Part shown: one piece after another, positions 58,212 to 64,000 of the stretch
Layout of the letters: each line of letters starts with the position of its first letter
How positions within the stretch are numbered: the stretch's first letter is position 1
NCBI RefSeq assembly: GCF_036946495.1
Contig: NZ_JAQIIX010000002.1
Coordinates: 2,604,001 to 2,668,000, forward strand
Origin: Mycolicibacterium neoaurum
GTDB taxonomy: Bacteria > Actinomycetota > Actinomycetes > Mycobacteriales > Mycobacteriaceae
DNA length: 64,000 bases
Direction: 5' to 3'
Made by a program: the position numbers and the translations under genes
Notes under the pieces: model-generated
What the model was told of the DNA's origin: nothing
Seen by the model: the letters and a program-made list of their open reading frames with translations, nothing else
Databases searched by the model: none

Positions 58212-59492
58212 GTGAGCACCGCCACCGTCGTTCGCCAGACCCCCGCCGCACACGCCAAGCGCGCTCTGCTGGCCCGCCACCACATCGTCGCGCCGTCACT
58301 GAAGGTCGCCGAGGTGGCCGCGGCATCGGTGTTCGGTGCCGCCCGGCAACGCGGCCCGATCGCCCGAGATGCGATCGCCCGAGTCACCGGCCTGAGCATC
58401 GCCACGGTGAACCGCCAGGTCACCGCCCTGCTCGACGCCGGCGTGCTGCGCGAGCGTGCCGATCTCGCGGTGTCCGGGGCGATCGGCCGTCCCCGGATCC
58501 CGGTCGAGGTCAACCACGAGCCGTTCCTGACCCTGGGCCTGCACATCGGTGCCAAGACCACCAGCATCGTGGCCACCGACCTGTTCGGCCGCACCCTCGA
58601 CGTCGTCGAGACGCCGACCCCGCGCGGCAGCCAGAGCGCGGCGCTGGCCTCCCTGGCCGGTAGCGCTCGTCGTTACCTCAGCCGCTGGCACCGGCGCCGC
58701 CCGCTGTGGGTCGGCGTGGCCAGCGGCGGTGTGGTGGACAGCACCTCGGGTTACCTCGACCACCCGCGGTTGGGCTGGGCCGAGGCGCCGGTCGGGCCGG
58801 TGCTGGCCGAGACGCTCGGGTTACCTGTCTCGGTCGCCTCACACGTGGACGCCATGGCCGGCGCCGAACTGCTGCTCGCTGTGCGCCGCCCGAACACGCA
58901 AGCCGGCACCAGCCTGTATGTCTATGCCAGGGAGACCGTCGGCTACGCGCTGTCCATCGGCGGCCGGGTGCATTCGCCGGCCAGCGGCCCGGGCACCATT
59001 GCCGCACTGCCGGTCAGCTCTGAATTGCTCGGCGGCTCAGGGAAACTTGAGTCGACCGTCAGCGACGAGGCGGTCCTGACCGCGGCTAGGGCGCAGCGCA
59101 TCATCCCGGCCGAGGGTCCCACCTCGACGATGGCGACGGTGCTGCGCGCCGCGCGTGGCGGGCATGAGGGGGCCCGCGCCCTGCTGGCCGAACGGGCCCG
59201 CGTGCTCGGCGAGGCGGTGGCCTTGTTGCGTGACATGCTCAACCCCGATGACCTCGTCGTCGGCGGGCAGGCCTTCACCGAGTATCCCGAGGGGATGGAA
59301 CTGGTGGAGCGGGCCTTCGCCGACCGCTCGGTGCTGGGTGCGCGCGATATCCGCGTCACGGCGTTCGGAAATCGGGTGCAGGAGGCCGGTGCCGGTGTGG
59401 TCTCCCTCGGTGGCCTCTATGCCGACCCGATCGCCGCGATGCGACGGGCCCAGCAGCGCCGCAGTGAGGCCGCGGTGCTCGGCGCGTCCTGA
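58212..59492 (+). CDS. ROK-family transcriptional regulator (Rv0485-like)
   Basis: A 426-residue regulator: N-terminal winged HTH (RDAIARVTGLSIATVNRQVT, residues ~50-70), then a ROK sugar-kinase-like domain. The ROK zinc-site Cys cluster is not evident and the ATP site is degenerate, as in regulator-type members. GTG 58212 with GAGGA 8 bases upstream. mshA follows after 44 bases. In M. tuberculosis Rv0485 precedes mshA in the same way. Confidence 0.88.
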   Translation: MSTATVVRQTPAAHAKRALLARHHIVAPSLKVAEVAAASVFGAARQRGPIARDAIARVTGLSIATVNRQVTALLDAGVLRERADLAVSGAIGRPRIPVEVNHEPFLTLGLHIGAKTTSIVATDLFGRTLDVVETPTPRGSQSAALASLAGSARRYLSRWHRRRPLWVGVASGGVVDSTSGYLDHPRLGWAEAPVGPVLAETLGLPVSVASHVDAMAGAELLLAVRRPNTQAGTSLYVYARETVGYALSIGGRVHSPASGPGTIAALPVSSELLGGSGKLESTVSDEAVLTAARAQRIIPAEGPTSTMATVLRAARGGHEGARALLAERARVLGEAVALLRDMLNPDDLVVGGQAFTEYPEGMELVERAFADRSVLGARDIRVTAFGNRVQEAGAGVVSLGGLYADPIAAMRRAQQRRSEAAVLGAS

Positions 59493-59536
59493 TCCCGCAG
59501 GTTTCGCCGGTCCGCCGCAGGTGTAGACATGACCTT

Positions 59537-60856
59537 GTGCGTGTCGTACCCGAACCGTCCGGACTGACGGAGGCCCGCCGCGTCGCGGTCCTGTCGGTAC
59601 ACACCTCACCGCTGTCGCAACCGGGTACCGGCGACGCCGGCGGAATGAACGTCTACGTGTTGCAGACCGCGCTCGAGCTGGCCCGCCGTGGTGTCGAGGT
59701 GGAGATCTTCACCCGCGCCACGTCCTCGTCGGATGAGCCGGTGGTCCAGGTGGCGCCCGGGGTTCTGGTGCGCAATGTGGTGGCAGGCCCGTTCGAAGGG
59801 CTGGACAAGAACGACCTGCCCACCCAGCTGTGCGCCTTCACCGCCGGGGTGTTGCGTGCCGAGGCCACCCACGAGCCCGGCTATTACGACATCGTCCATT
59901 CGCATTACTGGCTTTCCGGCCAGGTGGGGTGGCTGGCATCGGATCGCTGGGCGGTGCCGCTGGTGCACACCGCCCATACGCTGGCCGCGGTGAAGAACGC
60001 TGCTCTTGCCGAAGGCGACACCCCCGAGCCGGTCCTGCGTTCGGTCGGTGAACAACAGGTGGTCGACGAGGCCGATCGGCTGATCGTCAACACCGAAATC
60101 GAGGCAAGCCAACTGGTTTCGTTGCACCACGCCGACCCGGCCAGTATCGATGTGGTGCACCCCGGTGTCGACCTGGCGGTGTTCACCCCCGGCTCGCGCA
60201 GGCAGGCGCGTAAGGCGCTCGGCCTTGCCGAGGACGACAGGGTGGTCGCGTTCGTCGGTCGGATCCAGCCGTTGAAGGCGCCGGACGTGCTGCTGCGAGC
60301 GGCGGCCAAGGTCCCCGACCTGCGGGTGCTGATCGCCGGTGGTCCCTCCGGCTCCGGAATGGACACTCCGAACGGGCTTGTTCGACTGGCCGCCGAGTTG
60401 GGTATCACCGATCGCGTGACATTCCTCCCACCCCAATCACGTGACGAATTGGTCGGCATCTACCGTGCTGCCGACATGGTCGCGGTGCCGAGCTACAACG
60501 AATCCTTCGGGCTGGTCGCCGTCGAGGCGCAGGCCTGCGGCACCCCGGTGGTGGCCGCCGCCGTCGGCGGTCTGCCGGTGGCGGTGCGCGACGGTGTGAC
60601 CGGTGCTCTGGTCGACGGCCACGATGCGGGGGATTGGGCGGCGGCCCTGCAGTCGGTGCTGGCCGGTGACGCCGATCGGCTCAGCGCGGCCGCCGTCGCG
60701 CACGCGGCGACCTTCTCCTGGGCGCACACCGTCGACGGGTTGCTGGACAGCTACGGCCGGGCGGTCACCGACTACCGGTCCCGCCATCCGCGATCGGCGG
60801 CGCCCACGCGGCGGACCGGCCGTCGTTTCGCGTTGCGCCGGGGGGTACGGGCATGA
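59537..60856 (+). CDS. mshA: D-inositol-3-phosphate glycosyltransferase (mycothiol synthesis)
   Basis: A 439-residue GT4 glycosyltransferase transferring GlcNAc from UDP-GlcNAc to 1L-inositol-1-phosphate, the first step of mycothiol synthesis. Seen: glycine-rich SQPGTGDAGGMNVYVL, HSHYWLSGQVGW, HTAHTLAAVKN, FVGRIQPLKAPDVLL and the E-x7-E motif ESFGLVAVEAQACGTPVV. GTG 59537, with TAGACA/T at leaderless distance, so an internal start is possible. Its stop overlaps the ATG of a small coupling ORF at 60853. Confidence 0.97.
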   Translation: MRVVPEPSGLTEARRVAVLSVHTSPLSQPGTGDAGGMNVYVLQTALELARRGVEVEIFTRATSSSDEPVVQVAPGVLVRNVVAGPFEGLDKNDLPTQLCAFTAGVLRAEATHEPGYYDIVHSHYWLSGQVGWLASDRWAVPLVHTAHTLAAVKNAALAEGDTPEPVLRSVGEQQVVDEADRLIVNTEIEASQLVSLHHADPASIDVVHPGVDLAVFTPGSRRQARKALGLAEDDRVVAFVGRIQPLKAPDVLLRAAAKVPDLRVLIAGGPSGSGMDTPNGLVRLAAELGITDRVTFLPPQSRDELVGIYRAADMVAVPSYNESFGLVAVEAQACGTPVVAAAVGGLPVAVRDGVTGALVDGHDAGDWAAALQSVLAGDADRLSAAAVAHAATFSWAHTVDGLLDSYGRAVTDYRSRHPRSAAPTRRTGRRFALRRGVRA

Positions 60857-60936
60857 GTGTGACCGCGAAGTCGCGCGTGAGTGAGGATCGCAGCGAGGTA
60901 CGAGCGAGGACCGGAGCGAGGGTGGGACGAGCATGA
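60853..60936 (+). CDS. 27-codon coupling ORF in a MIRU-like insertion between mshA and the YbjN-like gene
   Basis: ATG 60853 overlaps the mshA stop (ATGA), and the stop TGA 60934-60936 overlaps the next gene start (ATGA). The peptide begins MSVTAKSRVSED and is rich in Arg, Ser and Glu. The 14 bases GCATGAGTGTGACC occur at 60851-60864 and again at 60931-60944, 80 bases apart, so the downstream gene start has been partly duplicated around an inserted core rich in GCGAG units. Small ORFs whose ends overlap both neighbours are the defining layout of mycobacterial MIRU elements. The peptide itself probably has no function beyond coupling. Confidence 0.65.
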   Translation: MSVTAKSRVSEDRSEVRARTGARVGRA

Positions 60937-61427
60937 GTGTGACCCGCCTCATCGAGGAGACCCTGGCCGCCAACGACCTGGAATACACCCACCACAAGGG
61001 CGTCAAGGGCGGTCTGCCCGGCCTCGTCGTGGCGCTGCCGGGGGAGCGCAGGCTCAAGACCAACACCATCCTGAGCGTCGGCGAGCATTCGGTGCGGGTG
61101 GAGGCCTTCGTCTGCCGCCGTCCCGACGAGAATTTCGAGGCCGTCTACAAGTTCCTGCTCAAGCGCAACCGCAGGCTGTACGGCGTGGCGTACACGCTGG
61201 ACAATCTCGGCGACATCTACCTGGTGGGCTGGATGGCCAACGGTTCGGTGACCGCCGAGGAGATCGACCGCGTGCTCGGCCAGGTGCTCGAAGCCGTCGA
61301 CAGCGATTTCAACACCCTGCTGGAGCTGGGCTTCCGCTCATCGATCCAGAAGGAATGGGAGTGGCGGGTTGCCCGCGGCGAATCCCTGAAGAATCTCGAA
61401 GCCTTCGAGCACCTCATCGAGGACTGA
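60933..61427 (+). CDS. YbjN-domain protein (Rv0487-like)
   Basis: A 164-residue protein of the YbjN/type III secretion chaperone-like fold, seen in HSVRVEAFVCRRPDENFEAV, then YKFLLKRNRRLYGVAYTLDN and a C-terminal WEWRVARGESL. The function is not established. ATG 60933 is translationally coupled to the small ORF before it. It is part of the mshA-gpm run, as Rv0487 is; the Rv0488 LysE-type exporter that follows in M. tuberculosis is absent. Confidence 0.85.
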   Translation: MSVTRLIEETLAANDLEYTHHKGVKGGLPGLVVALPGERRLKTNTILSVGEHSVRVEAFVCRRPDENFEAVYKFLLKRNRRLYGVAYTLDNLGDIYLVGWMANGSVTAEEIDRVLGQVLEAVDSDFNTLLELGFRSSIQKEWEWRVARGESLKNLEAFEHLIED

Positions 61428-61450
61428 CCGGTCATGGCAAGATTCCAGTC

Positions 61451-62194
61451 ATGCCGACCTTGATCCTGCTGCGCCACGGCGAGAGCGACTGGAACCAGAA
61501 GAACCTGTTCACCGGGTGGGTCGATGTCGACCTCACCGACAAGGGCCGGGCCGAGGCGGTCCGCGGCGGCAAGCTGCTCGCCGAACAGGGCGTGCTACCC
61601 GACGTGCTCTACACCTCGCTGCTGCGCCGCGCGATCACCACCGCCAACCTGGCACTGGACGCGGCCGACCGGCACTGGATCCCGGTGCACCGGGACTGGC
61701 GGCTCAACGAGCGGCACTACGGCGCGCTGCAGGGCCTGGACAAGGCGGCCACCAAGGAGAAGTACGGCGAAGAGCAGTTCATGGCGTGGCGCCGCAGCTA
61801 TGACACGCCGCCGCCGCCCATCGAGAAGGGCAGCGAGTTCAGCCAGGATGCCGACCCCCGCTACGCCGACATCCCGGGTGGGGCCCCGCTGACCGAATGC
61901 CTCGCCGACGTGGTCGAGCGTTTCGTCCCGTACTTCGAGCAGGCCATCGTGCCCGACCTCAAGGCCGGTAAGACGGTCTTGATCGCGGCGCACGGCAACT
62001 CGCTGCGCGCCCTGGTGAAGTATCTGGACGGAATGTCCGATGCCGATGTCGTGGGTCTGAACATCCCGACCGGTATCCCGCTGCTCTATGAACTGGACGA
62101 GAACCTGAAGCCCACGGTCGCCGGCGGGAAGTACCTGGATCCCGAGGCCGCCGCCGCCGGGGCAGCGGCCGTCGCGGCGCAGGGCGCCAAGTAG
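61451..62194 (+). CDS. gpmA: 2,3-bisphosphoglycerate-dependent phosphoglycerate mutase
   Basis: A 247-residue glycolytic enzyme interconverting 3- and 2-phosphoglycerate. The phosphohistidine motif is LILLRHGESDWN (His ~10), with NERHYGALQGLDK and the second His in LIAAHGNSLRALVKYLDG. The C-terminal tail is Ala-rich. ATG 61451 is 23 bases after the YbjN-like stop. Position equals Rv0489 (gpm1), directly upstream of senX3. Confidence 0.97.
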   Translation: MPTLILLRHGESDWNQKNLFTGWVDVDLTDKGRAEAVRGGKLLAEQGVLPDVLYTSLLRRAITTANLALDAADRHWIPVHRDWRLNERHYGALQGLDKAATKEKYGEEQFMAWRRSYDTPPPPIEKGSEFSQDADPRYADIPGGAPLTECLADVVERFVPYFEQAIVPDLKAGKTVLIAAHGNSLRALVKYLDGMSDADVVGLNIPTGIPLLYELDENLKPTVAGGKYLDPEAAAAGAAAVAAQGAK

Positions 62195-62200
62195 CGCGCA

Positions 62201-62222
62201 TCAGGTGAGCGTCAGGTAAACG
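62201..62222 (+). promoter_or_regulatory. 11-bp direct repeat upstream of senX3 (RegX3-box candidate)
   Basis: TCAGGTGAGCG is followed directly by TCAGGTAAACG. OmpR/PhoB-class regulators such as RegX3 bind tandem sites with 11-bp spacing. The element lies about 92 bases before the predicted senX3 start site, fitting the known autoregulation of senX3-regX3. Confidence 0.45.
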
Positions 62223-62301
62223 GCCGCCGAATACTGGTCTTTCTACGTGTGACTTGTCCCGGTTTGGCCGCTTGCTGCTGGGATGTCGTTCACCCGATGC
62301 G

Positions 62302-62307
62302 TACGAT
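62302..62307 (+). promoter_or_regulatory. leaderless -10 element of senX3
   Basis: TACGAT is exactly six bases before GTG 62314, supporting that start over one 20 codons upstream. Confidence 0.6.
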
Positions 62308-62313
62308 TTTCGC

Positions 62314-63489
62314 GTGAGTGTCGGTTCCGCGCTGCTGTTGGCGGCAGCGCTGGCTGTGCTCGCGCTCGGGATAGGCGTCGCCGTCGGCATGGTGGCGATG
62401 CGCAAGATCGCCGCCCGCCGGGCCGAGCGCGACATCGAAGAAGGCGGTGGGATCACCGTCTCCCAGATGCTCAGCCATATCGCCGCGATGTCCCCGATGG
62501 GGATCGTCGTCGTCGACACCTTCCGCGATGTCGTCTACATGAACGACCAGGCCATCGAACTGGGCCTGGTGCGTGACCGGTTGCTCGACGACCGCGCCTG
62601 GCAGGCCGTCCAGCGTTGTCTGGCCACCGGCGCCGATGTCGATATCGACCTTTCCCCGCGCAAGCGGCAGAAGACCGGCCGTTCGGGTCTGGCGGTCCGC
62701 GGACATGTGCGGTTGCTGGTGGAGGGCGCGCATCAGTTCGCGGTGGTGTTCGTGGGCGATCAGTCCGAGCAGGCCCGCATGGAGGCCACCCGCCGGGATT
62801 TCGTGGCCAACGTCAGCCACGAGCTCAAGACGCCGGTCGGGGCCATGGGTGTGCTCGCCGAGGCCATGCTGGCCTCCACCGAGGATCCCGACACGGTGCG
62901 CCGGTTCGCCGAGAAGATGATCATCGAGTCGGTGCGGTTGGCCGACATGATCGGTGAGCTGATCGAGCTGTCCCGGCTGCAGGGTGCCGAACCGCTGCCG
63001 GATCTGGAGAGCGTCGACGTCGACGGTGTCGTCGCCGAGGCGGTCTCGCGCTACAAGGTCGCCGCGGACAGCGCGCACATCACCATCACCACCGATGCGC
63101 CGACGGGCTTCCGGGTGCTCGGCGACGAGCGGCTGCTGGTCACCGCGATCGCCAACCTGGTGTCCAACGCCATTGCGTACTCCCCGGACGGATCGGATGT
63201 GTCGATCAGTCGGCGTCGCCGCGGCGACGAGATCGAGATCGCGGTGACCGACCGCGGAATCGGTATCGCCCGCGCCGACCAGGAGCGGGTTTTCGAGCGG
63301 TTCTTCCGGGTCGACAAGGCGCGCTCACGCGCCACCGGGGGCACCGGTCTGGGGTTGGCGATCGTCAAGCATGTGGCGGCCAATCACAACGGATCGATCC
63401 GGCTGTGGAGTCAGCCGGGCACCGGTTCGACGTTCACCCTGTCGATTCCGGCAATACCTGAGGGCCAATCGGCCGATGAAGAAGAATGA
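62314..63489 (+). CDS. senX3: sensor histidine kinase SenX3
   Basis: A 391-residue membrane sensor kinase for phosphate limitation. Membrane helix near residues 4-26, PAS-like domain (ITVSQMLSHIAAMSPMGIVV, then VDTFRDVVYMNDQA), phospho-acceptor His in FVANVSHELKTPVGAM (~167), N box NLVSNAIAYSPDG, G boxes DRGIGIA and GGTGLGLAIVKH. Closely matches Rv0490 except for a shorter C-terminus. It is upstream of regX3, with an intervening coupling ORF. Confidence 0.97.
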   Translation: MSVGSALLLAAALAVLALGIGVAVGMVAMRKIAARRAERDIEEGGGITVSQMLSHIAAMSPMGIVVVDTFRDVVYMNDQAIELGLVRDRLLDDRAWQAVQRCLATGADVDIDLSPRKRQKTGRSGLAVRGHVRLLVEGAHQFAVVFVGDQSEQARMEATRRDFVANVSHELKTPVGAMGVLAEAMLASTEDPDTVRRFAEKMIIESVRLADMIGELIELSRLQGAEPLPDLESVDVDGVVAEAVSRYKVAADSAHITITTDAPTGFRVLGDERLLVTAIANLVSNAIAYSPDGSDVSISRRRRGDEIEIAVTDRGIGIARADQERVFERFFRVDKARSRATGGTGLGLAIVKHVAANHNGSIRLWSQPGTGSTFTLSIPAIPEGQSADEEE

Positions 63490-63501
63490 GGAAGGCTAGC
63501 T

Positions 63502-63597
63502 TCTGATGACCAGTGTCCTGATCGTGGAAGACTCCCCGAGAGCCCTCGTGGCGAAAGGCGCGGCACTCTGATGACCAGTGTCCTGATCGTGGAAGAC
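63502..63597 (+). repeat. 31-bp direct repeat spanning the regX3 start
   Basis: An identical 31-base segment occurs at 63502-63532 and 63567-63597, 65 bases apart. It covers the last bases before the regX3 ATG and its first nine codons (MTSVLIVED). The 34-base core between copies is unrelated to regX3. Confidence 0.9.
63506..63571 (+). CDS. 21-codon coupling ORF between senX3 and regX3
   Basis: ATG 63506, with AGGAAGG about 10 bases upstream, opens a 21-residue ORF. It begins with the first nine residues of RegX3 (MTSVLIVED), continues SPRALVAKGAAL and stops at TGA 63569-63571. The stop overlaps the true regX3 ATG by one base (TGATG). M. tuberculosis also carries small coupling ORFs (MIRUs) at this junction. 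The peptide is likely a translation-coupling device rather than a functional protein. Confidence 0.65.
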   Translation: MTSVLIVEDSPRALVAKGAAL

Positions 63598-64000
63598 GAA
63601 GAGTCCCTTGCTGATCCGCTGGCGTTCCTGTTGCGCAAGGAGGGGTTCGAGGCCACCGTCGTCTCCGACGGCCCGTCGGCGCTTGCCGAGTTCGAGCGCA
63701 CGGGGGCCGATATCGTGCTGCTGGACCTCATGCTGCCCGGAATGAGCGGCACCGATGTCTGCAAGCAGTTGCGGTCGCGGTCCAGTGTGCCGGTCATCAT
63801 GGTGACCGCGCGGGACAGTGAGATCGACAAGGTCGTCGGGCTGGAACTCGGCGCCGATGACTATGTCACCAAGCCGTACTCGGCCCGTGAGTTGATCGCC
63901 CGCATCCGCGCGGTGCTGCGCCGCGGCGCCGACAACGACGATCCCGGTATCTCCGACGGCGTGCTGGAGGCCGGTCCGGTGCGGATGGACGTCGAGCGGC
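63571..64000 (+). CDS. regX3: response regulator RegX3 (partial, cut by window end)
   Basis: The first 143 of about 227 residues. Receiver domain complete: acidic pocket VLIVEDEESLA, phospho-acceptor Asp in VLLDLMLPGMSG (~52), Thr in IMVTARD, Lys in YVTKPYSARE. The OmpR/PhoB winged-helix DNA-binding domain begins at the edge. It is the partner of SenX3, controlling phosphate-starvation genes. Start ATG 63571 is chosen over the duplicated ATG 63506, because only the later one opens onto the full domain. Confidence 0.96.
   Translation, partial: MTSVLIVEDEESLADPLAFLLRKEGFEATVVSDGPSALAEFERTGADIVLLDLMLPGMSGTDVCKQLRSRSSVPVIMVTARDSEIDKVVGLELGADDYVTKPYSARELIARIRAVLRRGADNDDPGISDGVLEAGPVRMDVER

Noticed and set aside
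60841..60930. GCGAG-rich repeats between mshA and the YbjN-like gene as a CRISPR or tandem array
   Set aside because: Units are irregular and few; the coupling-ORF explanation accounts for the structure better.
63506..63508. Possibility that regX3 starts at the first ATG
   Set aside because: That frame stops after 21 codons; only ATG 63571 leads into the full receiver domain.

Overview
The window comes from a Mycobacterium/Mycolicibacterium-type actinobacterium. It is GC-rich. It carries three mycolic acid methyltransferases, heparin-binding hemagglutinin, the mycothiol enzyme MshA, GroEL2 with a Gly-Met tail, and SenX3-RegX3. Gene order follows two blocks I know from M. tuberculosis: Rv0435c to Rv0440 (positions 1549-7409, then groEL2 at 22526) and Rv0457c to Rv0491 (33261 to the end). 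Orthology statements rest on remembered gene order and sequence, not on a search. No rRNA, tRNA, CRISPR array or insertion sequence is visible, and no gap between genes exceeds about 250 bases.

Layout. 1-7409: end of an Mrp-type Na+/H+ antiporter subunit, then a tightly overlapping minus-strand set (CDC48-like ATPase, PssA, Psd, MoeA, SDR). 7456-22362: about 15 kb that separates the SDR from groEL2. It holds a fatty-acid/terpenoid-like catabolic cluster (acyl-CoA ligase, acyl-CoA dehydrogenase, two crotonase-fold proteins, SnoaL-like protein, two TetR regulators, P450), an HAD phosphatase, a DExH helicase, a cupin, an SDR/TetR pair and a sulfonate-type ABC transporter. 22364-24200: groEL2 with two CIRCE-type operators and a terminator. 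24228-33250: mixed metabolic genes, including PPK2, a wax ester synthase/DGAT and an N-acyl-amino-acid deacylase-like enzyme. 33261-47820: prolyl oligopeptidase, DUF779 protein, two mycolic acid methyltransferases, lpdC, a GGDEF protein, RamB, acyl thioesterase, isocitrate lyase, fadB2, umaA and a second PPK2. 47827-64000: TetR, DUF445, XRE regulator, HbhA, envelope proteins, MurB, L,D-transpeptidase, ROK regulator, MshA, YbjN-like protein, Gpm, SenX3 and the start of RegX3.

Regulation. Many starts have a TANNNT -10 element exactly six bases before the ATG/GTG, the arrangement of leaderless mycobacterial mRNAs. I used this to choose starts. The most striking case is a leaderless 25-codon reading frame with four consecutive Cys codons (58052-58129) just upstream of the Rv0485-mshA operon. 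It looks like a cysteine-sensing attenuator in front of mycothiol synthesis. Two operon junctions (mshA/YbjN and senX3/regX3) each hold a small in-frame ORF made by partial duplication of the downstream gene start, resembling MIRU-type coupling elements. Other candidate sites are a 14-bp inverted repeat overlapping both promoters of the fadD/crotonase divergon, RamB-like sites near ramB and icl, and an 11-bp direct repeat upstream of senX3.
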